This document shows positions 43,644-53,055 of a DNA stretch of 64,000 nucleotides, in pieces. Source of the DNA: Leyella stercorea (GTDB lineage Bacteria; Bacteroidota; Bacteroidia; Bacteroidales; Bacteroidaceae). A program made the position numbers and the translations under genes. Numbering within the stretch: the stretch's first letter is position 1; every line of letters begins with the position of its first letter. Location: NCBI RefSeq assembly GCF_021531355.1, contig NZ_JADYTS010000001.1, positions 144,520 through 208,519 on the forward strand, given 5' to 3'. The notes beneath the pieces are model-generated. The model was not told where the DNA came from. It saw only the letters and a program-made list of their open reading frames with translations, and did no database searches.

Positions 43644-45332
43644 TTACAGCTTGAAGTATTTTTCAAGCGCCTTTACGTCGTCGTTGCTGTCGGTGAATAC
43701 TTCGAGCAGCATAGGTCGTTCGCTCTCGCGTGTAAGCAATGTCACGACGCCAATCTGCATTTCGTCCATGTTTTTTGCCGATAGGTAGCCTATATCGTTT
43801 TGGGTGCAGATGCCTTGAGCCGTGTTTTCGTGGCTTGCCATGACCAGATCGTCGGCAGCCGGACTGTCGCTGAGTCCTGGCAGTTGTCGGAATATTCCGC
43901 CACCGCGATTGTTGAGCAGTATGATACGAAGATTGCCGCGCAGATTGGAGTTCCAAAGAGCATTCTGGTCGTAGAAGAAACTCAGGTCGCCTATCACGCA
44001 AACCGTCATGTCGTGCGTAGCAAGCGAGAATCCTGCAGCTGTTGACAGCGAGCCTTCAATGCCGTTTACTCCACGGTTGCACCATACATAATGCTGCGCA
44101 TAGATGCACGCCAGGCGCACGGCTGAGCTGTTGGCGTAATGTACGCATATATCTATGTCGAGGTCGGCAAGCTGCTCTTCAAAATATTTCACAGTCGCCA
44201 TCTGCGAGTATTCGGGTGTATAGGCATCTGCATGAGCTGCACATGCGTCGAGGAACGACTGCCAGCGGTCGTGGAATCGGCATCGCTCGTCATTGTCAGT
44301 TGCCTCGCACAGACTTGCAAGCAATGCGTTAATACTATCGGTATCGCATTCTACGATGTCGGTAAGCGTCATAAGTGGGTCGTGAATGTCTGCTGCATCG
44401 GGCGTGATGAGGCACGACGGAGCCTTGGTATTGCGCAGAAAGTGACGTGCGGGTTTGCTTACGAGCGTGTCGCCTACGTAGACGACGTAGTCGGGATAGT
44501 ATGCCGTCTTGTCGTCTTCGTCGTCGTTGATGCTGCTGTTGTCGCTGACTATATATCTGATTGCCTCGTCGAAGTGTATGGTCATGTACGAAGGGTTTGA
44601 CAGCGGTTCGCTCATTACCACATACTTTTCGCTCAGCGAGCGTATTGTCTCGTGCGAAACGGTGCCGTGAGCCAGTTGTCCAATCACAATCATGGGGCGT
44701 TTTGCCTCATGGAAAGCGTCGGGCATATCCATCGAAGCGTCCTTGAAAACAGCACGCTTGATGTTGTTGAAGCGGCTGAGTTGGGGCAGTTGCTCGATGT
44801 TGAATTCAAAGAGCGGTTCGCTGATAGGCACGTTGATGTGTACGGGTGCGCCCAGTCGGCACGTAGCGAGATGCATGGCTTCGTTGACAAGTCGACGGCA
44901 CAGCCATCGTTCTTCGTCGTTGTGAGGTTCGGGCAGTTGCACAGCCTTGCGCACAAAGCGCCCGAGAGCGTCTGGCTGGGGGATGGTCTGACCGTCGAGT
45001 TGGTCAATCCATTGCTGCGGACGGTCGGCTGATATGACTATAAGCGGAACGTGCTGATAGGCAGCTTCAGCCACAGCCGGCATCGCGTTGAGCAATGCCG
45101 AGCCTGACGTAACGCACACTACAGTAGGCCGTTTGGTGGCTATAGCCAGTCCGAGAGCATAGAAGACCGCCGAACGTTCGTCGGTAACGGGTCGGCAGCG
45201 TATTGCCTCACACACGCTAAGGTTGTGCACGATGGGTGCGTTGCGGCTGCCTGGGCACACCACAGCGTCGCTTACACCGTATTCCAGGAGCAGCGAAGTC
45301 AGTATGTTGACGTTTTCCTTATTGCTGTACAT
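43644..45332 (-). CDS. menD: SEPHCHC synthase
   Basis: 562 residues, thiamine-diphosphate enzyme. N-terminal VVCPGSRNAPIVHNLS and VTDERSAVFYALGLAIAT, substrate-binding VISADRPQQWIDQLDGQ, and C-terminal ThDP/Mg2+ motif GDLSFFYDQNAL with later NNRGGGIFRQLPG. All are MenD hallmarks. Joins isochorismate and 2-oxoglutarate. Its start overlaps the menF stop by 14 bp. Confidence 0.96.
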   Translation of the reverse strand: MYSNKENVNILTSLLLEYGVSDAVVCPGSRNAPIVHNLSVCEAIRCRPVTDERSAVFYALGLAIATKRPTVVCVTSGSALLNAMPAVAEAAYQHVPLIVISADRPQQWIDQLDGQTIPQPDALGRFVRKAVQLPEPHNDEERWLCRRLVNEAMHLATCRLGAPVHINVPISEPLFEFNIEQLPQLSRFNNIKRAVFKDASMDMPDAFHEAKRPMIVIGQLAHGTVSHETIRSLSEKYVVMSEPLSNPSYMTIHFDEAIRYIVSDNSSINDDEDDKTAYYPDYVVYVGDTLVSKPARHFLRNTKAPSCLITPDAADIHDPLMTLTDIVECDTDSINALLASLCEATDNDERCRFHDRWQSFLDACAAHADAYTPEYSQMATVKYFEEQLADLDIDICVHYANSSAVRLACIYAQHYVWCNRGVNGIEGSLSTAAGFSLATHDMTVCVIGDLSFFYDQNALWNSNLRGNLRIILLNNRGGGIFRQLPGLSDSPAADDLVMASHENTAQGICTQNDIGYLSAKNMDEMQIGVVTLLTRESERPMLLEVFTDSNDDVKALEKYFKL

Positions 45333-46374
45333 AGTCGAATAGTTTTCTTATAGTATTCATCTTGGCTTCGGTCTCGTTCCATTCGTCCTGCTCGGTGCTG
45401 TCTGCCAGCAGTCCGCCTCCGGCAAAGAGCCGGTACACGGCAGAGTCTTCCGCCTCGCTCTCGATGTGCATACATCTGAGTGTTACAAACAGGTGGGTGT
45501 CGCCGTCGGGATTGAATGGTCCGGCAAAACCGCTGTAGTAGCCTCGCTGTTGCGATTCGTTGTCGATGATGAAGCGCCTGGTCTCGTCCTTCGGAATGCC
45601 GCATACGGCAGGCGTAGGATGCAGGGCGTCCACCACATTGCCTATGAGCGAGGCATCGTTCATGCTGAAATGTATGTCGGAGCGCAGGTGTTGCAGGTCG
45701 GCAGCATACGTAGTGTAAGGTCCTTCTACAGTTATGTCGTCAGCGAATTGCTTCACACACTCCGTGATGTACGTTTCTACATATTTCTGTTCGCGCTTGT
45801 TCTTCTCGCTCCATTCGCCCGTTCCGGGTCGCATAGTGCCTGCCAAAGCCATTGTGTGCATCTGTCCGCAGTGTCCTCCAATCAGAGTTTCGGGCGTAGC
45901 TACGAGCCATGTGCCGCTGCGCTTGGTTGAATAGAGCGCTATGAACATGCGCGGATAGCGTTGGCAGGCTCGTGCGAACAGCGTCAGTGCACTTATGTGT
46001 GCTGACGCTGTGAGTCGTGAGCTGCGTGCCAGAACTATTTTGGCAAAGCGTTCGGCCTTCAATTCTGCGTGAAATCGATTGAAGTCGGCGTTGTATTGCT
46101 TGCGTTCAGCGTTGTTGTCGCTGCAGTTGAGGCTTGCCGACATTTGCGTATTGTCGCTTGCAGAAACAAGAGTTTCCAGTATCGACGGTTCGATTGTTTC
46201 CCATTGGGTTGGTACAAGCAGTATGGGCTTGTGGTCCGACGGGGCGAAAGGTGCAATGACAAATCCGCTTCGTCCGTTCAGTTCGGCTGCCGTTGACAAT
46301 TCTTCAGGCTCGTCGTTCAGTTTGTTGTGAACGACGAGTGTGGTGTTGGGCAGTCGGAAATATACAAAACTCAT
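45319..46374 (-). CDS. menF: Isochorismate synthase
   Basis: 351 residues. The chorismate-binding fold is shown by FAKIVLARSSRLTA, GTWLVATPETLIGGH, MALAGTMRPGTGEW, LQHLRSDIHFSM and the C-terminal FAGGGLLADSTEQDEWNETE. Shorter than E. coli MenF (about 430), as in other Bacteroidota. Converts chorismate to isochorismate, the first committed step of menaquinone synthesis; neighbours menD and menB support this over a salicylate role. Confidence 0.93.
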   Translation of the reverse strand: MSFVYFRLPNTTLVVHNKLNDEPEELSTAAELNGRSGFVIAPFAPSDHKPILLVPTQWETIEPSILETLVSASDNTQMSASLNCSDNNAERKQYNADFNRFHAELKAERFAKIVLARSSRLTASAHISALTLFARACQRYPRMFIALYSTKRSGTWLVATPETLIGGHCGQMHTMALAGTMRPGTGEWSEKNKREQKYVETYITECVKQFADDITVEGPYTTYAADLQHLRSDIHFSMNDASLIGNVVDALHPTPAVCGIPKDETRRFIIDNESQQRGYYSGFAGPFNPDGDTHLFVTLRCMHIESEAEDSAVYRLFAGGGLLADSTEQDEWNETEAKMNTIRKLFDYVQQ

Positions 46375-46392
46375 ATTGTCTTATTGTGGGTG

Positions 46393-46827
46393 CTATTCTT
46401 TTTGGGGCTTGCCCACATCCTTGCCTTTCATTACAAAGTTGGTTATCTCTACCGACGAGATGAGTTCGCCGGCTCCGTTACATATTTCGATGTGCCACTG
46501 GTGCAGCGTCTTTCCTTTGTGCAGGATGCGTGCAGTGGCTGTGACGGTGTCGCCTTCGCGCACCGCCTTGACGTGGCTTCCGCTGACGTTGATGCCCACG
46601 CAGATGTTGTTGGGGCACAAGGTCATTGAGCCTACACCGGCAAGGTTCTCGGCCAGTGCCAGTGTGGCGCCACCGCTGAGAAATCCGAATACCTGACGGT
46701 TGCGGCTGTCCACCTTCATTCGTGCCTGACAGGTGTCGGGGTCGGGTGTCGACAGAAACTCCATGCCGAGCGTGTTCGACAGTCCGTCTTGTTTCAGTCG
46801 TATCTCTTTAATTCTTTCTATGTCCAT
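46393..46827 (-). CDS. menI: Hotdog-fold thioesterase, candidate DHNA-CoA hydrolase
   Basis: 144 residues, PaaI/YdiI-like. GMEFLSTPDPDTCQARMKVD, then RQVFGFLSGGATLALAENLA holds the loop and catalytic Glu (usual form HGGxxxxxxE), followed by GINVSGSHVKAVREGDTV. Menaquinone synthesis needs an esterase to release DHNA from CoA, and the gene lies inside the men cluster 18 bp before menF. The specific substrate is inferred from context. Confidence 0.8.
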   Translation of the reverse strand: MDIERIKEIRLKQDGLSNTLGMEFLSTPDPDTCQARMKVDSRNRQVFGFLSGGATLALAENLAGVGSMTLCPNNICVGINVSGSHVKAVREGDTVTATARILHKGKTLHQWHIEICNGAGELISSVEITNFVMKGKDVGKPQKE

Positions 46828-46852
46828 ATCTTGTTTTTTTATAATTGATGCT

Positions 46853-47902
46853 CTATCCTTCGCGGAAGAAGTCGAGAGCTTCCTTTATTTCTTCTTCGTT
46901 GGCAGTTTGGTTTATGCGTATGTCGCCCACGTTGCCCAACAGAGTGAAGTTGATGATGCCCGACGTGTTCTTCTTGTCGTGGTGCATCAGCTCGATGAGT
47001 GTCGGGTAGTCGTCGCATGTTATGTTGAGTGTGCCGTAGTTTTCGCGTATGAAGCGTACGGTCTGGTGCATGCGGTCGGTGGGGAAAGCCGTCTTGCGTG
47101 CGCTCATGTACAGTTCGCTGATGAGTCCGTATGCCACTGCGTATCCGTGCAGTATCGGTGTGCCGCGTCGCATGGCAAACGATTCGAAGGCGTGGCCCAT
47201 AGTATGGCCCAGGTTCAGTGCCTTGCGTATGCCGTGCTCGTGTGGGTCGGCTTCGACGATGCGCTCTTTCACCTTGATGGATTCTGCCACCATGCGTTGC
47301 AGCTGGCTGAGGTCGGGGTGTTCAAGGTCGAATGTCACCAGTTCTGCCCATGTGCGTTCGTCGGAGATGAGTCCGTGCTTGAGCATCTCGGCATAGCCCG
47401 AGCAGATGTTGTCGTGGTCGAGTGTGTCAAGGAATTGTGTGTTGATGATGACGAAGCGGCTGTCGGAGAACACGCCGATTTCATTCTTCAGTCCACCGAA
47501 GTTGATGCCTGTCTTGCCTCCCACTGAAGCGTCGACCATTGCCAGGAGCGTAGTGGGTATATTGATGAAGTCGATGCCGCGCTTGAATGTGCTTGCTGCA
47601 AAGCCTCCGAGGTCGGTCACCATTCCGCCTCCGAGATTTATCATCAGCGAGTGGCGTGTGGCTCCTCCGTTGCTCAGTGCCTGCCACACCTCTGCCTGTG
47701 TGTCGAGGTTCTTGTGTGTGTCGGTGGCTTTTATTATTATTGGGGTGCAGTCTTTCAGTGCCTTGAAGTTCTTTATCTTTGGCCAGCACAGCTGTTGTGT
47801 CGTTTCGTCGGTAAGTACGAATATGCGGTCGTGCTCACATTCTGATATAGCGCTCACAAGGTCGCGCTCGAGGTTTCCCGAAATTACTACTTTCTGTTTC
47901 AT
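46853..47902 (-). CDS. aroB: 3-Dehydroquinate synthase
   Basis: 349 residues from the ATG at 47902 (an ATG at 47911 adds three). NAD-binding GGGMVTDLGGFAASTFKRG, then IPTTLLAMVDASVGGKTGIN, and the zinc site with Glu in NICSGYAEMLKHG and His in LNLGHTMGHAFES. Carries out the second step of the shikimate pathway, which supplies chorismate to MenF. First gene of the cluster; TAAATTTG (47950-47943, minus) is a likely promoter box. Confidence 0.95.
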   Translation of the reverse strand: MKQKVVISGNLERDLVSAISECEHDRIFVLTDETTQQLCWPKIKNFKALKDCTPIIIKATDTHKNLDTQAEVWQALSNGGATRHSLMINLGGGMVTDLGGFAASTFKRGIDFINIPTTLLAMVDASVGGKTGINFGGLKNEIGVFSDSRFVIINTQFLDTLDHDNICSGYAEMLKHGLISDERTWAELVTFDLEHPDLSQLQRMVAESIKVKERIVEADPHEHGIRKALNLGHTMGHAFESFAMRRGTPILHGYAVAYGLISELYMSARKTAFPTDRMHQTVRFIRENYGTLNITCDDYPTLIELMHHDKKNTSGIINFTLLGNVGDIRINQTANEEEIKEALDFFREG

Positions 47903-47992
47903 AAGGCTCAACGTGTTTTTTCGTATACTGTTTATTCAAGTACAAATTTAAGTAAAAAACTTGAATAAAGTGTCATATAAATAAAAAAAGGA

Positions 47993-48030
47993 CAACTTTA
48001 AAAACTCATGCTAATGAGTTTTTAAAGTTG
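47993..48030 (-). terminator. Intrinsic terminator of the outer-membrane barrel gene
   Basis: A perfect 17-bp stem, CAACTTTAAAAACTCAT / ATGAGTTTTTAAAGTTG, with loop GCTA. On the minus strand it is followed by TCCTTTTTTT. It separates the barrel gene from aroB. Confidence 0.8.
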
Positions 48031-48147
48031 ATAGTTGAGAAATTAATGTTGAGAGTTGAGAATTGAGAGTTGAAAGTTATGATTACTGATGATGATATAT
48101 AGAATCAATACATTTCATAACTCTCAACTCTCAACTCTCAATTAATT
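48027..48147. repeat. Two facing heptamer arrays (GTTGAGA units)
   Basis: 48027-48081 reads GTTGATA, GTTGAGA, AATTAAT, GTTGAGA, GTTGAGA, ATTGAGA, GTTGAAA, GTTATGA. 48116-48147 has the same units inverted (CATAACTCTCAACTCTCAAC and on). The two can pair into a long stem around a 35-nt centre. Confidence 0.65.
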
Positions 48148-48152
48148 AAAGC

Positions 48153-51119
48153 TTAAAATGGTCTTCCCATTCGCATCATCGGCATACGTCCGCCTCCTCC
48201 GTGCGGATTGCCGCCTCCCATTGGTGGGCGTCCATATCCAGGGCGGCGGTTGCCTGGTCCGTCAGGTCCGCCGCGTCGTGCCTGCTTGCCTCCGAAGAGG
48301 TTGAGACGGTAGATGACGTGCAGCATTGCGTAGCTGTTGATAGAGTTATACTCCACGTCGCTGCGGCTCATTGCCGACACGGTGCGCGAGAAGTTGCTCT
48401 GATTCTTGAGTATGTCGTAGAACTGTAGCGAGATGGTGAGTGCACGTCCGCGCATGAATCCCTGCGACAGCTGGGCGTTCCATATCAGCTCGTTGGTGTT
48501 CATCGACTTGTCTGAATAGCCTCGGCGTGAGTTCTGGTGAATGTCGGTCGATAGGCTTGTGCCCCACGGCGCGGTCAGGTTGATGGTTCCGCCGTATGCA
48601 AACTGCCATGTGTCGAGATTGCTCTGCGTCTGCAGGTTGTTGCGTGCGTGCATATAGTCCATCGAGCCGTCGAGCTCCACTTCGAGCCATGAGTTGCGGA
48701 AACTCATTGCGAGACGCTCGCTTACTGATGTCGATTTTGTCACGTTGCGCTGCGAGTCGGCGTTGCGGTTGAGCGACAGATAGCCAACACGGTTCTGGTA
48801 GTCGACGTTGGTGAATGTGTTGATGTTCCAGTAGCCCGTGGTGTCGATAGCCATATTGAATATGAACATGCCCGAAGCGTTCCAGTTGCCGTTGATGTTC
48901 TCCGGTCGGCTGATGCGTCCGCCGGTCTTCTCGTCGTACGTCACCTTGTAGCCGATGGAGTTGCGCGTGTTGGAGTAGTTGACGCTTGTCATTATCGACA
49001 TCTGGTGTTTCTCGATGTAGTTGTTGTATTCGGCGCGCAGATTGTTGGTGAACGAAGGCTTCAGTCCGGGGTTACCCTTGCTGATGTTGAGCGGATCGCT
49101 GTCGTCGGTGATGTCGAGCAGGTCGGTCATTGACGGCTGCGATGTAGAGCCTCGGTAGTTTATGCGCAGTCTGCTCACCTTCGAGAATCGGTAGCGGAAG
49201 TCGAGTGTCGGCGTGATGTTGGTCACGGTGCGCACGGTGTCTACGTATTTGCCCTGATAGTCCTGTATGAACTTTGATGTCTGTGGCTGCACTTTCACAC
49301 CTACGTTGAGCTGATACTTCTGTCGTAGCATGCGGAACATCAGGTCGATGTCGTGCGTATAGTTCTTATATTCAGAGTAGCGGCTCAGCGACTTGTCCTC
49401 GTATTCGGTGTAGGGCTTGTCGAGCAGATTCAAGTAGCTGTCCCACTGGCGGTATTGCGGTGTGAGCGAGCCGAAGAAGTTCTCGCCAAGGTTGGAGAAG
49501 TCGTATGTAGCACGGTCGCTCTTGCTGTACGAGTACTTGAACTGATAGCTCATCTGTAGGAACGTAGCCTTCCACAACGGCTCGCTGTATGTAGTCTGTA
49601 CGCTGTAGCTGTACGTCTTGGTCGGCGTCACGTTGTAGCGGTTGGTCTGATATGTAGAGTCAGCCAGAGGGTTGTCCTTCATCTTTATCTGATATAGATG
49701 GACGTTGTTGGTAGATAGCGACTTGCTGTCGCCGTCCTTATAGCTGAAGTCGCCGCGCAGCGTCACGTTGCGTCCGCGGTTGCCCAGTTTGCGGTTTAAT
49801 TGCAGCATACCGCCAAACTGCTTGTTGTCGCTGTAGCTTATCGAGTTTGACTTTGATGTGTTCACCATCTTGCCGGCTTCTGCCATTGTGCTGATGCCTT
49901 TGTCAGAGAGTGGGTCGTCGGTGTACGAGTATGGGTCGTCGTTGAACTGTGCTGAGGTGGAAGCCGAGCGTCCGTCGCTTGACGACAGACTCATCGACGG
50001 GCGGAACATGATGTTGGTCATCGTGTCAGGTTTCCACTCGAATCGCATCTGTGCATTCCATGAGTTGCTGCGCGAGAACTGCTGGTTGAGCGAATTGGCA
50101 AACGACTTCGACGAACTCACGAAGTTCTCTGATGACGACTTCGATTGTGTGTTGCCGTTACGATGGTTCCATCGCACCGAGCCGTCCCACGAGAATGTCT
50201 TGCCGTTGTCGAAGTTGAAGTTGGTGCCCACCATTTTTGATGTGTTCAGACCGTTGCGTCCGCGTCCGAACGAGCCGCGTCCGAATCCCATGTCGTTGGT
50301 ATTGTTGAGCGAGCCGAATCCCATTACGCGTATCTTCGAGTTGAAGTAGGCACCCATAAGGCGTTCGGCAAACCGGTCGTGTGTTCCGTATGCAAGGTCG
50401 GCGTTGGAGAACATGCCCTTGTTCATGCCAGGTTTCAGTCCGAAGTCGAGCACGGTCTGCTCGTTGCCGTCGTCGATACCCGTAACGCGTGAGAGGTCGC
50501 TCTTCTCGTCGTAAGCCTTGATACGGTTTACGATGTTTGTAGGCAGATTCTTCATGGCAGTCTTGGTGTCGCCCACCATAAATTCCTTTCCGTCCACCTT
50601 AATCTTCTTCACCTCCTTACCATTGATGGTAATCTTGCCGTCGTCGCCCACCTGAGCTCCCGGTAGACGCTTCACCAGTTCTTCGATGGTCGAACCTTCA
50701 GGAGTGCGGAAAGCCGTAGCATTGTATATGAAGGTGTCCTTCTTGAGCGTCACCTTGGCTGCGTTAGCGGTCACGGTGGTTCCCTTCAGGGCTATAGCCG
50801 ACGATGCGAACACAATGTTTCCAACGTCCACGTTGTTGTCGTTGCTTACATTCACGTTGCGGTAGAGGGTCTTGTATCCCACGTTGGAGAACTTCAGTAT
50901 GTACTTTCCGTTGTTTGGAGCGGTAATGCTGAATGCTCCATTGGCATCGGTCACGCTTCCTTTGACATACGAACTGTCCTGGCGCAGCAGTTGTACGGCT
51001 GCCTGCTCCATACGCTCGTGAGTGTCTTTGTCGGTCAGCGTACCCGTGATTTTGCGGTCTTGGGCTGCCGCTCCCAATGCGCAGAGCATAAGTAGGAGCA
51101 AGAAGACAATCTTTTTCAT
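48153..51119 (-). CDS. Outer-membrane beta-barrel receptor with CarboxypepD_reg-like domain
   Basis: 988 residues with signal peptide MKKIVFLLLLMLCALGAAAQ. A CarboxypepD_reg-like domain (RKITGTLTDKDTHERMEQAA, about 22-105) leads into a plug-like region (TPEGSTIEELVKRLPGAQVG, then KVDGKEFMVGDTKTAMKNLP) and a large barrel. This is the outer-membrane beta-barrel family of TonB-dependent-like receptors (OMP_b-brl), different from SusC; no SusD is adjacent. The last 40 residues are Gly/Pro/Arg/Met-rich (GPDGPGNRRPGYGRPPMGGG) and end in Phe. Cargo unknown. Confidence 0.85.
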   Translation of the reverse strand: MKKIVFLLLLMLCALGAAAQDRKITGTLTDKDTHERMEQAAVQLLRQDSSYVKGSVTDANGAFSITAPNNGKYILKFSNVGYKTLYRNVNVSNDNNVDVGNIVFASSAIALKGTTVTANAAKVTLKKDTFIYNATAFRTPEGSTIEELVKRLPGAQVGDDGKITINGKEVKKIKVDGKEFMVGDTKTAMKNLPTNIVNRIKAYDEKSDLSRVTGIDDGNEQTVLDFGLKPGMNKGMFSNADLAYGTHDRFAERLMGAYFNSKIRVMGFGSLNNTNDMGFGRGSFGRGRNGLNTSKMVGTNFNFDNGKTFSWDGSVRWNHRNGNTQSKSSSENFVSSSKSFANSLNQQFSRSNSWNAQMRFEWKPDTMTNIMFRPSMSLSSSDGRSASTSAQFNDDPYSYTDDPLSDKGISTMAEAGKMVNTSKSNSISYSDNKQFGGMLQLNRKLGNRGRNVTLRGDFSYKDGDSKSLSTNNVHLYQIKMKDNPLADSTYQTNRYNVTPTKTYSYSVQTTYSEPLWKATFLQMSYQFKYSYSKSDRATYDFSNLGENFFGSLTPQYRQWDSYLNLLDKPYTEYEDKSLSRYSEYKNYTHDIDLMFRMLRQKYQLNVGVKVQPQTSKFIQDYQGKYVDTVRTVTNITPTLDFRYRFSKVSRLRINYRGSTSQPSMTDLLDITDDSDPLNISKGNPGLKPSFTNNLRAEYNNYIEKHQMSIMTSVNYSNTRNSIGYKVTYDEKTGGRISRPENINGNWNASGMFIFNMAIDTTGYWNINTFTNVDYQNRVGYLSLNRNADSQRNVTKSTSVSERLAMSFRNSWLEVELDGSMDYMHARNNLQTQSNLDTWQFAYGGTINLTAPWGTSLSTDIHQNSRRGYSDKSMNTNELIWNAQLSQGFMRGRALTISLQFYDILKNQSNFSRTVSAMSRSDVEYNSINSYAMLHVIYRLNLFGGKQARRGGPDGPGNRRPGYGRPPMGGGNPHGGGGRMPMMRMGRPF

Positions 51120-51271
51120 TCTGTTGTTATTTTCTTGTTGGTGTATATATTTTTGTGAATTTCAGACTAAACAGAAAAACTATTTACGTGTTTTATGACG
51201 TTTGTATGGCTTTGTGGTTTAATTATATAGAAACAAAAAAATGTAGAAAGTAAAAACGGAAGCAACAAAAA

Positions 51272-51333
51272 AACAACAAAAACAACATTGTTATACATAA
51301 ATATCATTGCATAACAATGTTGTTTTTGTTGTT
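51272..51333 (-). terminator. Long perfect hairpin after the acyl-CoA ligase pair
   Basis: 23-bp arms, identical in reverse complement (51272-51294 and 51311-51333), separated by 16 nt. The minus strand is U-rich through and after the right side, so it can end the ligase transcript. Confidence 0.7.
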
Positions 51334-51360
51334 ATATCCTTGTTTTATAGGAGTCTTGTT

Positions 51361-53019
51361 TTATTTGTACAGGTATCGCTTGATACTCTTTTTCGGTGTC
51401 TTTTCAAACTCTTCCTTCACAATCTCTATAGCCGACAGACGGCAGTAGGGTGGTTGGTCAGCGTTGAGTTCCTGACGGTTCTGCTCCATTATCTTCTCAA
51501 GATCGGCTTCGTTGAGGCGCATTGTGTCGGCTTCGTCGAAGTCTGGATATACAAGACCTACGAGTTTCTCGCCGCGCTGCACTACAACTGACTCGTTCAC
51601 CATAGCCAATGAGTTGAGCTTGTCCTCTATTTCCTCCGGGTAGATGTTCTGACCTGAAGCTCCGAGCAGCATGTTCTTAGAGCGTCCCTTGATGAATACG
51701 TTGCCGTCTTCGTCCATCAGTCCGAGGTCGCCGGTGTGATACCATCCGTCTTTGTCGAGAGTTGAGGCTGTAGCCTCCTCGTTCTTGTAGTAGCCCAGCA
51801 TCACGTTGAGTCCGCGTGCCAATATCTCGCCCGGAACATTTGCCGGATCCGGACTGTCTATCTTCACCTCCATATGTACTACTGGCTTGCCGCATGAACC
51901 CGGCACAAAGTCTTTGTGGTCGGCGTAGCAGATGATAGGGGCACACTCAGTAGCGCCGTAGCCTACGGTGTAGGGGAATCCGATGCGCTTGAGGAACTGC
52001 TCCACTTCCTGATTGAAGGCGGCACCGCCAACAATGATTTCGTAGAAGTTTCCACCGAAAGCCTTCACAACCTGCTCCTTTATCTTCTCGTTCACCTTCT
52101 TGCTCACGATAGGCATGTTCAGCAGGATGCGCATGCGGTTGTTCTGTATCTTGGGGAATACCTTCTTGCGGATGATCTTCTCGATAATGAGAGGCACAGC
52201 GATGATTATGGCTGGCTTGACCTCGGCGAATGCTGCAGCGATGATGGCTGGCGATGGTATGCGGGTGAGGTAGAACACATGGCAACCAAACAGGAATTCG
52301 AACATAAACTCGAATGCCATGCCGTACATGTGAGCCATAGGCAGGATGCTGATTACATTGTCGCCCTTTTTGATGATATTGCCTAATACCGAGATAGCGA
52401 AGTCGTAGTTGCTCCACATAGCGCGGTAAGGAATCATTACGCCCTTTGAGAAGCCTGTCGTTCCACTGGTGTAGTTGATGAGAGCCAACTCGTCGGGACT
52501 CTGCTCCTTATAGTAGTGTACGTGCTCCTTGCGGAAATACTTGGGGTATTTCTTGCCGAACATCTCGTTGAGGTGTTCGCGTGCGTATGTGAGTTTGTCG
52601 GTGCGCGACACTACGAGCGAGTAGTCGGGTATGTAGATGATGCCTTCGAGGTCGGGCATCTTTGTCTGGTCGATGACGGTAGCTACATAGTCGCCCACGA
52701 AGAGCAGCTTGGCTTCGCTGTGATTGACGATGTTGTGAATCTGGTCAGCAGTAAATTCGTGCAATATAGGTACTGCAACGGCTCCGTAGGTGAGTGTAGC
52801 AAGGAATGCAACAGCCCAGTTTGAACTGTTGCGACCGCACAGAGCAATCTTGTCGCCTTTCACTACGCCACTGCTTTCGAACATGATGTGCAGTTTCTCT
52901 ATTTTGCGTGCCACGTCGTGATATTGCAGAGTGGCCCCCTTAAAGTCGGTCAGGGCATCCTTGTCCCAATTGGTGATGATGCTCTGTTCGATAAGAGCGT
53001 TAAAACTCGGTATTTCCAT
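51361..53019 (-). CDS. AMP-dependent acyl-CoA synthetase (long-chain fatty acid-CoA ligase type), copy 2
   Basis: 552 residues from the ATG at 53019 (MEIPSFNALIEQSI), chosen to match the paralogue; an ATG at 53037 adds six. Motifs: ALINYTSGTTGFSKGVM (P-loop), TVGYGATECAPIICYAD, GWYHTGDLGLMDEDG, KGRSKNMLLGASGQNIYPEE, and the C-terminal Lys in KTPKKSIKRYLYK. Activates a carboxylic acid through an acyl-AMP. Very similar throughout to the neighbour at 53056-54717, 36 bp upstream. Confidence 0.9.
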   Translation of the reverse strand: MEIPSFNALIEQSIITNWDKDALTDFKGATLQYHDVARKIEKLHIMFESSGVVKGDKIALCGRNSSNWAVAFLATLTYGAVAVPILHEFTADQIHNIVNHSEAKLLFVGDYVATVIDQTKMPDLEGIIYIPDYSLVVSRTDKLTYAREHLNEMFGKKYPKYFRKEHVHYYKEQSPDELALINYTSGTTGFSKGVMIPYRAMWSNYDFAISVLGNIIKKGDNVISILPMAHMYGMAFEFMFEFLFGCHVFYLTRIPSPAIIAAAFAEVKPAIIIAVPLIIEKIIRKKVFPKIQNNRMRILLNMPIVSKKVNEKIKEQVVKAFGGNFYEIIVGGAAFNQEVEQFLKRIGFPYTVGYGATECAPIICYADHKDFVPGSCGKPVVHMEVKIDSPDPANVPGEILARGLNVMLGYYKNEEATASTLDKDGWYHTGDLGLMDEDGNVFIKGRSKNMLLGASGQNIYPEEIEDKLNSLAMVNESVVVQRGEKLVGLVYPDFDEADTMRLNEADLEKIMEQNRQELNADQPPYCRLSAIEIVKEEFEKTPKKSIKRYLYK

Positions 53020-53055
53020 TTTTTGTTTGTTTATCATTGTGAGGTGTTTTAGGCT

